A stretch of DNA of 64,000 bases from Sphingopyxis macrogoltabida (GCA_003241685.1 QFPJ01000003.1:1-64000); one strand, 5' to 3'; positions 1 to 9,418 are shown, counted from the stretch's first letter. A program made the numbers and translations. Notes: generated by a model from the sequence alone, not told the origin.

Positions 1-969
1 GATTTTCGCGAGCACGTCGGGCTCATAGGCATTGGCGTTGGCCGCCAGCCGCTCCTTATAGCCGTTCACCGTCGATAGCGTCGGGACATAATAGGCCTTC
101 GACCTGATCCAGAGCGCGATCGTCTGCTCGTCGAGTATCGTGCCATGCTCGATTGAATCCGCTCCCGCCGACAGGGCCAGGCGGATGCCGTCGGCACCAT
201 GCGCGTGCACCGCCACCTTCTTGCCGAACATATGCGCGGTATCGACGATCGCTTGCGCCTCATCATCGAACATCTGTTTGCCCAGCCCCGCACCGATCCG
301 GCTGTTCACGCCGCCGGTCGAGGCGAATTTGATCACGTCGGCACCACGCCCGATCTGAAGCCGCACCGCGCGGCGGCAATCGTCGGCCCCGTTGCAGGTG
401 TTGCCGGCGCCAGCGAAAAAGGGATGCAGCTCGTCGCGATAGCCAAGCGAGCCGTCCATATGCCCGGCGCTGCCCGAAATGCTGACCCCGGCGTCGACGA
501 TGCGCGGTCCCTGCACCTTACCGGCCAGGATCGCATCCCGGAGGGCAAGGGTCGCACCGTCGCCATCGCCGAGATTGCGGACCGTCGTGAAGCCCGCGCG
601 CAGCGTCTTCATCCCATTCGCTTCGGCGTTGAAAGCCTGCGCCGCGGGGCTGAGCGTCACATCTTCGAGCTGGCCTGCGATGCCGCCCGTATCGCTCGTC
701 AAATGGACGTGACTGTCGATCAGGCCGGGCAGCACATATTTGTCGCGCAGATCGATCAGTGTCGCCCCGTCCGGCACGGATTGCCGAAAGCCGTCGTCGA
801 TCGCCACAACCCGGCCATTTTCGACGAGGATCGTCGAAGGACCGCGCGCCGGCTTTCCGGGCTCGGCAAGCAGCGTCCCGGCCAGAATGACGGTGCGCGC
901 CGGCTCCTGCGCGGCCAGCGGAGCGGCCACCCCGGCAAGCGCGAGCGACAAGGCAAAGACGGGTTTCAT
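1..969 (-). CDS. Amidohydrolase family protein (imidazolonepropionase-like), 3' end cut by window
   Basis: Metal-dependent hydrolase of the COG1228 amidohydrolase group, probably periplasmic. Reading the minus strand from the ATG at 969 gives 323 codons open to the window edge. The first 20 or so residues form a signal peptide ending near AAPLAAQ. The metal-site motif DSHVHL follows about 75 residues in, then VIKFAS (the usual metal-bridging lysine), VHAHG and IEHG, which supply the further histidines. The last catalytic aspartate would lie beyond the window. Sphingomonad relatives are often annotated as Xaa-Pro dipeptidases or prolidases, but the substrate cannot be read from the sequence. 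It is followed upstream on the same strand by the autotransporter protease, 53 bases away. Confidence 0.85.
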   Translation of the reverse strand, partial: MKPVFALSLALAGVAAPLAAQEPARTVILAGTLLAEPGKPARGPSTILVENGRVVAIDDGFRQSVPDGATLIDLRDKYVLPGLIDSHVHLTSDTGGIAGQLEDVTLSPAAQAFNAEANGMKTLRAGFTTVRNLGDGDGATLALRDAILAGKVQGPRIVDAGVSISGSAGHMDGSLGYRDELHPFFAGAGNTCNGADDCRRAVRLQIGRGADVIKFASTGGVNSRIGAGLGKQMFDDEAQAIVDTAHMFGKKVAVHAHGADGIRLALSAGADSIEHGTILDEQTIALWIRSKAYYVPTLSTVNGYKERLAANANAYEPDVLAKI

Positions 970-1022
970 TCGGTAGCATCCCCTGCGGCGAGCCGGTTGG
1001 CCCGGCATGCGGTTAAAGCCGA

Positions 1023-3440
1023 TCAAAACCCCAACGTAAAGCGGAACGCGGCGCCCCTGTCGTCGGGCAGCGCCGCGATATGACCGGGATCCTGCCGCCA
1101 CCACATGTTGGCGACAAGATTGCCGCCGAGCAGCGCGACCATATAGCTCGCCTCCACCACCCGTTCGCGGCCCGTGGGCGCAAGATGATAGGAACGCGGC
1201 GCGAAATCGGTCCGGCCGCTGGCATAGTCGTGCGCGACCGGCAGGATCAGGTCGATGCCGCCGCGCGCCACCCGCAGCGGCTGCGCGAATCGCAGCGCGG
1301 CGCGGTCGCGCGGCCGAAACAGGCCGGCCCGTGCGATATCGACCGAAAAGGCATCCGAACGCAGCGCGCCGCCCGCGATCAGGCCGGTGCGATCGGGCCG
1401 CGTCCACACGCCGCGCCACGCGGCGCCGGCGCTCCACCCGTCGCCCGGATTCCATAGGATGCCCGCATCGCCGACGAAGCTGGTGGCGCCGCCGGCGCCG
1501 AACAGCGGCCCCAGACGGGCACCCAGCAGACTGTCCGATTCGCGCAGCCACGCACCGCCAACCGCCAGTCGCACCGCGCCGAAGCGCCCGCCCCCTGCAA
1601 TGCCCCCGTCCCATGCAAGGCCGAGGCGGTCGTATCGACTGTCGCGGCCGCTGCGAGCGGCGCGCAGCGGATCGTCCTGCCAGCGGCCGCCGGACACCCC
1701 GCCATGTTCGGCGGTCAGCGTCACGGCGTGCCGGCCGCCCAGATCGCGGCGCAGCATCATGCCCAGCGACGGCGTGGCTGCAAAGCCGATGCCTTCGTCC
1801 GCCGCATCGCCGATCAGCATCCCCTGCCCCGGCTCGCCGCGTTCGCCGGCGAGCAGCCCGCCGGTGCTCCGCCCCGCGGCAAAGCCGACGCGCGTCTGCG
1901 CGCCCAGCCGCGTCACCACCGACGCCGCAAGCGTCCGCGCACGCGCCGCATCATGGAAGGACAGCCCGGACAGTGCATCCTCTCCGCCGCCCGATCCCGG
2001 CGCGGTAACGAGTGACAGCGCCATCGACGAAGACGACGCACTCTGTTGCCGGACCAGCCCCCCGATCGCGCCCGACAGTTTGAAATCGGGTCGGCGGGGC
2101 ATCAGCGACTGGCCGAAATCGACGTTGAAGGCGCGGCCGAAACCGTCCGTGACAAGCCCCGTCGTCGCGCCGCCGCTGACCGCGTCGCCCATCGGACCGC
2201 CCAGAAGGCCAAGCGCGGTGTCGAGCCGTACCGCCGTCGCGGTGCCGGTCAGGGTGGTCGCGCCCATCGGCTGAAACGCGCGCGCGATATCCAATATACC
2301 GCGGCCATAGACCGCATCGGGACCGCTCGCGCCCGCATCGCGCGCCGACTGGTAGAGCAGCTGGACGATCTGCTGCCCGGTCATGTTCGGAAAAGCCTGC
2401 GCCAGCAGCGCCACCGCACCCGCAACCTGCGGCGCGGCGAAGCTGGTCCCGCTGAGCGGATAGACGAACGTCCCGTCGGGCCGCGTCTCGTCCCGGAACG
2501 CGCCATCTTCATACACGCAGCACAGCCGCTCGCCGAGCGCCATCAGATAGGCGGACGCATAGGACCCGGCGCGATTGCTGAAATCGGCGTTCACGCCTGC
2601 TTCGGTCGCGGCGCCGACGATGACGACCAGACCGGCGCCGGCATCGCTCAACCCTTGCGAAAAACGGTCGGGATCGCCGCCGGTCGCGGTCTCGCCATCG
2701 TTCCCCGCCGACACCACGACGATCACCCCAGCGGCGGCGGCGCGCGCAACCGCGGTGCGCACACTCGCCCCCGGCGGATCGCCGCCGCCCAGCGAGATGT
2801 TGACCACGCGCGCGCCGGCGCTGACGGCGCGGTCGAGCCCGGCGGCGATCGCGCCTTCGGGAAAACGGCAGGCGCGATCGTCATTGCCGGGATCTTCGGC
2901 CGCGCAGCTTCCCGGCCGGTCGGCGCGCAGCACCAGCAGACCGGCGTCATAGGCGATGCCGAAAGTGCCGCTGTCATTCTTCGCGCCCAGCAGCACCTGC
3001 GCGACATTGGTGCCGTGGCGGCCCTCCGCCGCGATCGAACGCGTGCCCGCCACATCGGCCGACAGCGGCGATATGCGGCCGGCGAACTCGGGACTGTTCA
3101 GATCGATGCCATCGTCGATCACCGCGGCAAGAATGCCCTGCCCCGTCGCGCCGGCCTGATAGGCGGCGACGGCACCATGATAGGCGATGCCGTTCGACCG
3201 GCGCGTTTCGGCGGTGTCGAAATTGCCGGTCGGCATCGGCATCGGCGTCGGCGTCGGAACGGGAGTCGGCGTGGGAACCGGAGTCGGCGCGGGAGCCGGC
3301 GGCGGCGCAGGGGTCGGCTGAGGCGGCGTAACGCCTCCGCCCCCGCAGCCCGCAAGCGACAGCGCAAGAACAGCGGCCAGCGCCGTCCCACGCCGTACAA
3401 TCGACCGGCGGTTGACGCCGCACCCCGTCACATGCGCCAT
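1023..3440 (-). CDS. S8 (subtilisin) serine protease autotransporter with lipoprotein signal
   Basis: About 805 residues. The ATG at 3440 is preceded by AGGGGAAGGG and opens a signal peptide ending in the lipobox LAGC (Cys32). A glycine run and a Pro/Thr/Ala-rich stalk (about residues 39-71) come next, then a subtilisin domain with Asp109 (AAVIDDGID), His142 (GRHGTN), oxyanion Asn247 (SAGND) and Ser333 (SGTSFAAP). The C-terminal 300 residues are glycine- and aromatic-rich and end in a terminal Phe, as in autotransporter beta-barrels. A lipidated S8 passenger on a barrel matches the plan of Bordetella SphB1 and Neisseria NalP, which process other surface proteins. The reading frame stays open upstream to 4196, but that part is antisense to the HAD gene and lies before the signal peptide. 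Confidence 0.85.
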   Translation of the reverse strand: MAHVTGCGVNRRSIVRRGTALAAVLALSLAGCGGGGVTPPQPTPAPPPAPAPTPVPTPTPVPTPTPMPMPTGNFDTAETRRSNGIAYHGAVAAYQAGATGQGILAAVIDDGIDLNSPEFAGRISPLSADVAGTRSIAAEGRHGTNVAQVLLGAKNDSGTFGIAYDAGLLVLRADRPGSCAAEDPGNDDRACRFPEGAIAAGLDRAVSAGARVVNISLGGGDPPGASVRTAVARAAAAGVIVVVSAGNDGETATGGDPDRFSQGLSDAGAGLVVIVGAATEAGVNADFSNRAGSYASAYLMALGERLCCVYEDGAFRDETRPDGTFVYPLSGTSFAAPQVAGAVALLAQAFPNMTGQQIVQLLYQSARDAGASGPDAVYGRGILDIARAFQPMGATTLTGTATAVRLDTALGLLGGPMGDAVSGGATTGLVTDGFGRAFNVDFGQSLMPRRPDFKLSGAIGGLVRQQSASSSSMALSLVTAPGSGGGEDALSGLSFHDAARARTLAASVVTRLGAQTRVGFAAGRSTGGLLAGERGEPGQGMLIGDAADEGIGFAATPSLGMMLRRDLGGRHAVTLTAEHGGVSGGRWQDDPLRAARSGRDSRYDRLGLAWDGGIAGGGRFGAVRLAVGGAWLRESDSLLGARLGPLFGAGGATSFVGDAGILWNPGDGWSAGAAWRGVWTRPDRTGLIAGGALRSDAFSVDIARAGLFRPRDRAALRFAQPLRVARGGIDLILPVAHDYASGRTDFAPRSYHLAPTGRERVVEASYMVALLGGNLVANMWWRQDPGHIAALPDDRGAAFRFTLGF

Positions 3441-3575
3441 CGCCCTTCCCCTGCTTGCCGCGAGAGGCGATCCTAGCGCAGCAGCCAATATCATGGCTAG
3501 CCGTCGCGGCTTGCCGAATCGCAAAGCCGATGCCGCTTGCCGCCGCGCCGCCCGCACCCTATGCCCCGCCGCGTC

Positions 3576-4253
3576 ATGACCGTGCCGATCGACCATATCG
3601 ACAGCTGGATCTTCGATCTCGACAATACGCTCTATCCGCCTGCGGCTAAGCTGTTCGACCTGATCGACGCGCGGATGGGCGCCTTCATCATGCGGCTGCT
3701 CGATGTCGACGCGGTCGAGGCGCGACGGGTGCAGAAGCAATATTTCCACGATCACGGCACGACGATGGCCGGATTGATGCGGCACCATGGCGTCGATCCG
3801 GAAGATTTTCTGGTCGATGTCCACGATATCGCCCTCGATCGGCTGGACATCGATGCGCGGCTGCGCGCGGGGCTCGAACGCCTGCCCGGTCGCCGCCTGA
3901 TCTTCACCAACGCCGATGCCGATTATGCGGCGCGCGTGCTCGAGGCGCGCGGGATCGCCGATCTGTTCGACGGCATCTGCGACATACGCGTCACCGCTTA
4001 CGCCCCGAAGCCGGAACCCGCCGCCTATGCCGCGATGGTCGCGCATCTGGGCGTCGATCCGGCGAAAAGCCTGTTCGTCGAGGATATGGCGCGCAACCTG
4101 ACGCCCGCCAAAGCCATCGGCATGACGACCGTGTGGCTGGACAATGGCAGCGAAAGCGGCCATCGCGACCACCTGCCAAGCCATGTCGATTTCCACGCGA
4201 CCGACATCGCCGACTGGCTCGACAATCTGCCTTCACCTTGGGGAATTTCATGA
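3576..4253 (+). CDS. HAD-family pyrimidine 5'-nucleotidase-like hydrolase
   Basis: About 225 residues. HAD motif I is FDLDNTLYP near residue 13, with Asp14 as nucleophile and Asp16 as acid/base. Motif II is FTNAD and the C-terminal motif is FVEDMARNL. This pattern fits the pyrimidine 5'-nucleotidase/SDT1 subgroup, which dephosphorylates nucleotides or small sugar phosphates; the substrate is inferred only from the family. Starts at 3561 or 3576 are both possible and neither has a clear ribosome binding site. 3576 places motif I at the usual distance from the N terminus. The stop codon overlaps the dapD start (ATGA at 4250-4253), so the two are probably translated together. Confidence 0.85.
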   Translation: MTVPIDHIDSWIFDLDNTLYPPAAKLFDLIDARMGAFIMRLLDVDAVEARRVQKQYFHDHGTTMAGLMRHHGVDPEDFLVDVHDIALDRLDIDARLRAGLERLPGRRLIFTNADADYAARVLEARGIADLFDGICDIRVTAYAPKPEPAAYAAMVAHLGVDPAKSLFVEDMARNLTPAKAIGMTTVWLDNGSESGHRDHLPSHVDFHATDIADWLDNLPSPWGIS

Positions 4254-5092
4254 GCACCGACCTGCAGACGACGATCGAAGCTGCCTGGGACGCGCGCGAC
4301 ACGCTGGGCCTGACGACGACCGGCGCGGTGCGCGAGGCTGTCGAGACGGCACTGGCGGGCCTCGACGACGGCAGCCTTCGCGTGGCGCAGCGCGACGCGG
4401 GCGGCACCTGGCAGGTCAACCAGTGGCTCAAAAAGGCCGTGCTGCTGTCCTTCCGCCTCAACGACATGGAAATCATCGAGGGCGGCCCCGGCGGCGCGCG
4501 CTGGTGGGACAAGGTGCCGTCGAAATTCGCCGGCTGGGGCGAAAACCGATTTCGCGAGGCCGGCTTTCGCGCCGTGCCCGGATCGATCGTCCGTCACGGC
4601 GCCTTCATCAGCAAGGGCGCGGTGCTGATGCCCAGCTTCGTCAACATCGGCGCTTATGTCGGCGAAGGGTCGATGGTCGACGCCTGGGCCACCGTCGGCA
4701 GCTGCGCGCAGATCGGCGCCAACGTCCATCTGTCTGGCGGGGCGGGGATTGGCGGCGTGCTGGAACCGCTGCAGGCAGGGCCGGTGGTGATCGAGGACGG
4801 CGCCTTCATCGGCGCGCGCGCCGAGGTGGCCGAGGGCGTGATCGTGCGCGAGGGCGCGGTGCTGTCGATGGGCGTCTATCTCGGCGCATCGACCAAGATC
4901 ATCGACCGCGCGACCGGCGAAGTCTTCGTCGGCGAGGTCCCTGCTTACGCGGTCGTCGTGCCCGGATCGCTGCCGGGCAAGCCGCTGCCCGACGGAACGC
5001 CGGGTCCGTCGCTCTATTGCGCCGTCATCGTCAAGCGCGTCGATGCACAGACCCGCGCGAAGACCGGGATCAACGAGCTGCTGCGCGACTGA
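4250..5092 (+). CDS. dapD: 2,3,4,5-tetrahydropyridine-2,6-dicarboxylate N-succinyltransferase
   Basis: 280 residues, the usual family length. It transfers succinyl from succinyl-CoA to tetrahydrodipicolinate in the succinylase branch of lysine and meso-diaminopimelate synthesis in the cytosol. An N-terminal helical domain is followed by a left-handed beta-helix of hexapeptide repeats from about residue 110 to 230, including GAYVGEGSMVDAWATVGS and IGARAEVAEG. The start at 4250 overlaps the stop of the HAD gene. The 3' end overlaps the convergent DUF3857 gene by 23 bases, leaving no room for a terminator outside coding sequence. Confidence 0.96.
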   Translation: MSTDLQTTIEAAWDARDTLGLTTTGAVREAVETALAGLDDGSLRVAQRDAGGTWQVNQWLKKAVLLSFRLNDMEIIEGGPGGARWWDKVPSKFAGWGENRFREAGFRAVPGSIVRHGAFISKGAVLMPSFVNIGAYVGEGSMVDAWATVGSCAQIGANVHLSGGAGIGGVLEPLQAGPVVIEDGAFIGARAEVAEGVIVREGAVLSMGVYLGASTKIIDRATGEVFVGEVPAYAVVVPGSLPGKPLPDGTPGPSLYCAVIVKRVDAQTRAKTGINELLRD

Positions 5093-7124
5093 TCGCACCG
5101 GGCGACAGGCAGGGCACATCGTCGGCGGTCCAGTCGATGTCATAGGTGGCGGGCACCAGTTTGCGCGCCGGATCCGGCGCGACGTCGCCCAGCGGTTCGT
5201 AGAAGATCCAGCCCTTGCTGTTGTCGAACGCCGCGATCCGGCCGTTGTCCTGCCGCGCGCCGGGTGCGTCGACCTCTATGCTGTCGACGCGCATACCTCG
5301 GACCATCCGGATCGCCCCGTCGCGAATGTCGAATGCGCGATAGTAATTCTTGCCAAAGATGTGTGTGTCGAAACCGGGCTTGTGCGTCCAGTTCGCAGCC
5401 CGCGTCATCAACGGAAGTCGGACCGTCGTCACGTGACAATTGAATTCGGGTTTGTTGTAGAAGGGCAGATCCTGATTTTGGCCGGACGGCCGGATCCGCT
5501 TCTCGGGCGGGTTGAAGCCGCCGCCAGGCAAGGCCAGTGACCGCCCGCCGTCCGCATCCTCGTCCCAGTCGACCTCCCATGTGCCGACAATGGTCAGGGT
5601 ACTTGCCGCCGCTTTCTGGTCATAGTCCAACCTGACTTCGTCGACCGTCTGCCAGGTACTGCCGACGAGTTGCTCGCGCAGCCCGGTCAACAACTGATCA
5701 GCGGTCAATCCCGACAGCTGGGCGTGTTGCTGAAGGCCGGCGATCCCGCGGGTGATGGTGGTGTTCGTCAGGCGCACCGGCACCTCGAAACCGGCGCGCG
5801 CATCGATTTCGTACAGGGTGATCTCGTCGGGCCGTTCGGCAGGACGCCATGCGCGCTTTTCCAGATCGCTGCCCCGCGCGCTGAGCGGCAGAACCCAGCG
5901 ATAATCGATCACGGGGTCGGATGCGGGCGCCGCCACCGGGGGCAGCGTGCCGTCCAGCCAATATGACTTCCCATCGATCCGCGCCCGAACGAGGATATGG
6001 TCGAACAATCCCGGATTTGGCAGCCGCTCGTCGAAGCCGTCGTCATTGCCCTGATTGTTGACGACGACGGCCTCGGCCTCGATACCCAGTTCCTTGAGCA
6101 GCCCGAGCAGCAGCGCGGTCTTGCCCTTGCAGTCACCGTAACGGCGCTGCCACGTTTCGTCGGCCGTGGCAGGGGTCAGATTCCCGTTTCCCAGCCCGAC
6201 ATAAATATAGCGGACATCCTGTTGCACCAGTTTGAGCGCCGCTGCCGCCCGGTCGAACGGGCGGAGATGCGCGGCAGCGATCCGGCGCGCTTCGGACTTG
6301 AGCGGCGAGCCTTCCGGAATATGCGCGGCTTGCGTGAACAGGGGCGCAAAATGGCGCGACACCGCGGCCCAATTGGCAAAATCGCTGAACTCGACGAGCC
6401 GTTGCCACTGGTAACGCGCCGGGGCATCCTTCGGCGGTGTCAGCGTGGCCGGATTGTCGAACAGGAAATCGACGCTGCGCTCGCCGTTCGTCGCGACCGC
6501 CGCCATGTCCGGGGTCATCCGGACATGGGGCTTCTGCCCCTTGTCCCAGCTAAGCCCGAGGCGAAACCGGCCGGGTTGTGGGCTGGGCAAAAGGAAGAGA
6601 AGACCCGAATCATTCTTCGCCATCGTGGGGTCGTCCGACCGCGTGGTCAGACCGACCTCCAGTTCGTCGCCGACGCGAAGATCGGGGACGCGCAGCACCG
6701 CGGTCAGCACGCCATCGAGCATCGCCGCTTCGAGCTGGTCCTCGCGCCGCAATATTTCGAAGGATGCATTCCGCAGCACGTCGATCGTCGTGCCGTCGCG
6801 ATGAACATTGATCATGTGCACAATGGGAGGGCCCGATGCGGGGTTCCAGGCTATCGAGATGTTGCCAAGCTGTAGCGCGTTGGAATGAAGAAGCCGCATC
6901 CGGTAGCCCAGATATTGCGCCTGTCCGCGATCGTCGAGATGCGCGACGATATCCTGCCGGCGGACGAAAAGAAGCCCGCTCGCATCGTCTGGAACCGGAA
7001 GCAATTCGGAAGGAACCGCCCAATCCGGCGTCGGTCCGTGCTGAACCTGGCTGTCTTCGGCACGTGCCGGCACGTGCGCCAGCGCGAACACCAGCAATAT
7101 CCAACCCGTTGCGCGCAATTCCAT
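5070..7124 (-). CDS. DUF3857 and transglutaminase-like domain secreted protein
   Basis: 684 residues from the ATG at 7124, which has AAGGGGGG just upstream and begins a signal peptide (cleavage near PARAE, about residue 22). The first half matches DUF3857. The middle carries a transglutaminase-like core with Cys in YGDCKGK, His in LFDHIL and Asp in YWLDGT, a complete Cys-His-Asp triad. Such proteins are periplasmic or surface exposed; activity on a peptide or amide substrate is inferred from the fold only. The frame is open further upstream to 7247, but the signal peptide and ribosome site favour 7124. Its promoter shares the intergenic region with the divergent TonB-dependent receptor. Confidence 0.8.
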   Translation of the reverse strand: MELRATGWILLVFALAHVPARAEDSQVQHGPTPDWAVPSELLPVPDDASGLLFVRRQDIVAHLDDRGQAQYLGYRMRLLHSNALQLGNISIAWNPASGPPIVHMINVHRDGTTIDVLRNASFEILRREDQLEAAMLDGVLTAVLRVPDLRVGDELEVGLTTRSDDPTMAKNDSGLLFLLPSPQPGRFRLGLSWDKGQKPHVRMTPDMAAVATNGERSVDFLFDNPATLTPPKDAPARYQWQRLVEFSDFANWAAVSRHFAPLFTQAAHIPEGSPLKSEARRIAAAHLRPFDRAAAALKLVQQDVRYIYVGLGNGNLTPATADETWQRRYGDCKGKTALLLGLLKELGIEAEAVVVNNQGNDDGFDERLPNPGLFDHILVRARIDGKSYWLDGTLPPVAAPASDPVIDYRWVLPLSARGSDLEKRAWRPAERPDEITLYEIDARAGFEVPVRLTNTTITRGIAGLQQHAQLSGLTADQLLTGLREQLVGSTWQTVDEVRLDYDQKAAASTLTIVGTWEVDWDEDADGGRSLALPGGGFNPPEKRIRPSGQNQDLPFYNKPEFNCHVTTVRLPLMTRAANWTHKPGFDTHIFGKNYYRAFDIRDGAIRMVRGMRVDSIEVDAPGARQDNGRIAAFDNSKGWIFYEPLGDVAPDPARKLVPATYDIDWTADDVPCLSPGAISRAAAR

Positions 7125-7256
7125 GCCCCCCCTTGCTTCGTTTATACCATGTCGAATATGGGGTACGGCGCAAGACCGGATGCGGAAAAAATCTTGTGAG
7201 CGACGCTCGTCGAGGCCGATGGACCGTTGGTAGACAAGGGAGCGCAAGCTTATTAT

Positions 7257-7271
7257 TGCGAACTATTCGCA
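7257..7271. promoter_or_regulatory. Candidate Fur box between DUF3857 gene and TonB receptor
   Basis: The segment reads TGCGAA-CTA-TTCGCA, a perfect inverted repeat with six-base arms and a three-base spacer in a locally AT-rich stretch. Alphaproteobacterial Fur sites have the form TGCnAAT-n-ATTnGCA, and this matches closely. It lies 46 bases before the receptor start at 7318, where a repressor would block transcription. Regulation by iron is an inference from motif and position. Confidence 0.55.
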
Positions 7272-7317
7272 TATAACGGGCTGCATTTCCATCGCGGCGC
7301 GATTGGGGGAAGCCAGG

Positions 7318-9402
7318 ATGGCCAGCATTTTTCGAACGTCGTTCGCGGCGATATTATCGACGTTGCCCGCATCTGTCTGCGCACAGGACATGACGGGCGA
7401 CGATCCGCCGGCTGTCGCGTCGCCCGTTGCCGGCGGACAACGCTATATGCCGGCCGATTTCGCCCGCTTCGCGCCGCGCACGGCGCTCGATATGGTCGAA
7501 AAGGTGCCCGGGTTCCTGATCCTGACCGGAACCAATGGCGGTGATCGCGGCCTGGGTGCCGCAACCGAGAATGTGCTGATCGGCGGCGAACGGATCGCCA
7601 GCAAGACGACCGACGCCCGCGCCGCGCTGTCGCGCATCGCGGCCGATCAGGTCGCCTATATCGACATCGTCGATGGCGCGAGCCTGAATGTCCCCGGCCT
7701 GACCGGACAGGTCGCCAATGTCGTGCTGACCAACGGCGCGGCAGGCGGATTTCGCACCACGATCCGCTGGCAGCCGGAATGGCGCCCGCGGCTATCGGAC
7801 AATTGGCTGAATGGCGAAGTGTCGACGACGGGCCGGATCGGCGGCACCGGCGTGACGTTGAGCCTGAAGAATGAAGCGACGCGGCAAGGCCATTGGGGGC
7901 CCGAGCGCGTGTTCGACGGCAACGGCGCACTGCGCTTTGTTCGCGACGAACATGCCAGCTATTCCAATGATCCGCCGCGCCTGTCCGCCGCTCTGGCGCG
8001 CACCACCGCGAACGGCAACAAGTGGAACCTCAATCTGGGCGGGCAATTGCAGCAGATCGACGAACGCGTCCGCGGCGAATCGATCCAGCCGGTCTTCGGC
8101 CGCGTCAGCGAACTGTTCACCGTCACCGAAGACGAATGGAACGTCGATGTCGGCGGCGATTATGAAATGGGGCTGGGCAAGGGACGATTGAAACTGATCG
8201 CGCTATACCGTTTCGAACACAGCCCCTTTGTCGATACGTTCATCGTCGATCGCGCGGCCGGCGGGCGCAGCGGCGAACGCTTCAGCCAGACCGCCGACGA
8301 AAGCGAATCGATCCTGCGCGGCGAATATGGCTGGCGCACGGCTGGCGGCACCGACTGGCAGGTCGCGGTCGAAGGCGCGTACAACACGCTCGACGTCGAT
8401 TCCGAATTCGCGCAGCTTCAGCCGGGCGGCGGCTTCCTCCCGATCGTCTTTGGCGGCGAACGGACGAAAGTGGAAGAAAAGCGGGCCGAAGCGTCGCTGA
8501 CATGGGGCCGCGCGCTCGCCGCCAACCTCACCGCCCAGTTGAACCTGGCGGCCGAATATAGCGAACTCACCTCGTCCGGACCGGGCGGGCTGACGCGCAG
8601 CTTCATCCGGCCGAAAGGAAAATTCGCCCTGGCCTGGAAGGTCGGTCCCAGAACCACGATCAACTGGTTCGTCCAGCGCCGCGTCGACCAGCTCGACTTT
8701 TTCGATTTCGCCAGTTCGGTCGATGTCGCGAACAATCAGGGGAACAGCGGAAATGGCGAACTGGTCCCGCCCGTCGTCAATCGCACGGAACTGGAACTGG
8801 TGCGCGACATGGGCCGATGGGGCAATGCGTCGATCGCCTTCGCCTATGGCTATGCACAGGATCTGGTCGATCAGATTCCGCTGTCGGCGACGACCGAAGG
8901 AAAAGGCAACCTGCCCCCGGCACATCTCTATCGCGTCACCGCCAAGGGGACGCTGCTGCTCGATCCGATCGGCTGGACGGGGGCGCGGATCAATGCCGAT
9001 GTGACCTGGCGCCGCAACCGGGTGCGCGATCCGTTGACCGGCCTGTGGCGCGACCAGAGTTTCGGACAGGAGTATATCGCCGACCTCAGCCTGCGCCACG
9101 ATGTTCCGGGAAGCAACTTCGCGTGGGGCGGCGGCTATTTCGACGAACGCTACAGCCCCGGCCTGCGGCTGGACGCGATCCAGCGCGAATATACCGTCGG
9201 CCCCTTCGTCACCGCCTTCGTCGAGCACAAGGATGTCGCGGGTTTCACGGTCAAGCTGTCCTACCGCAATCTGGCGGGGATGAAGGACGGCTATGACCGG
9301 ACCGTTTTCGTCGACCGGCGCGACGGGCCGGTCGCCTTTTCGGAATCGCGTCGGCGCGGTTTCGGCCGCTATTTCCAGCTGACCGTGACCGGGACCATCT
9401 AG
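7318..9402 (+). CDS. TonB-dependent receptor plug-domain outer-membrane protein
   Basis: 694 residues. The ATG at 7318 follows GGGGGAAGCCAGG. It begins with a signal peptide ending near SVCAQ. A plug domain follows (about residues 40-130) containing LDMVEKVPGF, VLIGGERIASK and IDIVDGAS. The remainder has alternating aromatic and polar strands typical of a 22-strand barrel and ends in a hydrophobic beta strand. No clear TonB box is visible between the signal peptide and the plug. The role is probably uptake of an iron complex or other large nutrient across the outer membrane, supported by the Fur-like box upstream. The ligand is unknown. Confidence 0.8.
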   Translation: MASIFRTSFAAILSTLPASVCAQDMTGDDPPAVASPVAGGQRYMPADFARFAPRTALDMVEKVPGFLILTGTNGGDRGLGAATENVLIGGERIASKTTDARAALSRIAADQVAYIDIVDGASLNVPGLTGQVANVVLTNGAAGGFRTTIRWQPEWRPRLSDNWLNGEVSTTGRIGGTGVTLSLKNEATRQGHWGPERVFDGNGALRFVRDEHASYSNDPPRLSAALARTTANGNKWNLNLGGQLQQIDERVRGESIQPVFGRVSELFTVTEDEWNVDVGGDYEMGLGKGRLKLIALYRFEHSPFVDTFIVDRAAGGRSGERFSQTADESESILRGEYGWRTAGGTDWQVAVEGAYNTLDVDSEFAQLQPGGGFLPIVFGGERTKVEEKRAEASLTWGRALAANLTAQLNLAAEYSELTSSGPGGLTRSFIRPKGKFALAWKVGPRTTINWFVQRRVDQLDFFDFASSVDVANNQGNSGNGELVPPVVNRTELELVRDMGRWGNASIAFAYGYAQDLVDQIPLSATTEGKGNLPPAHLYRVTAKGTLLLDPIGWTGARINADVTWRRNRVRDPLTGLWRDQSFGQEYIADLSLRHDVPGSNFAWGGGYFDERYSPGLRLDAIQREYTVGPFVTAFVEHKDVAGFTVKLSYRNLAGMKDGYDRTVFVDRRDGPVAFSESRRRGFGRYFQLTVTGTI

Positions 9403-9418
9403 CTTCTGGACGCGGTGC

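Noticed and set aside
3230..3335. Repeat resembling a tandem array or CRISPR
   Set aside because: It is the degenerate codon pattern for the Pro/Thr/Ala stalk of the protease; there are no spacers.
2046..3476. Open frame of 476 codons on the plus strand opposite the protease
   Set aside because: Arg-rich, low-complexity translation without motifs, in the shadow of an intact S8 protease.
3441..4196. Upstream extension of the protease reading frame by about 250 codons
   Set aside because: It is antisense to the HAD gene, lies before a clear ribosome site and lipoprotein signal, and reflects the absence of stops in GC-rich DNA.
7067..7080. CACGTGCCGGCACGTG as a parS-like site
   Set aside because: It contains CACGTG cores but lacks the TGTTnC and GnAACA flanks, and is inside the signal peptide region of the DUF3857 gene.
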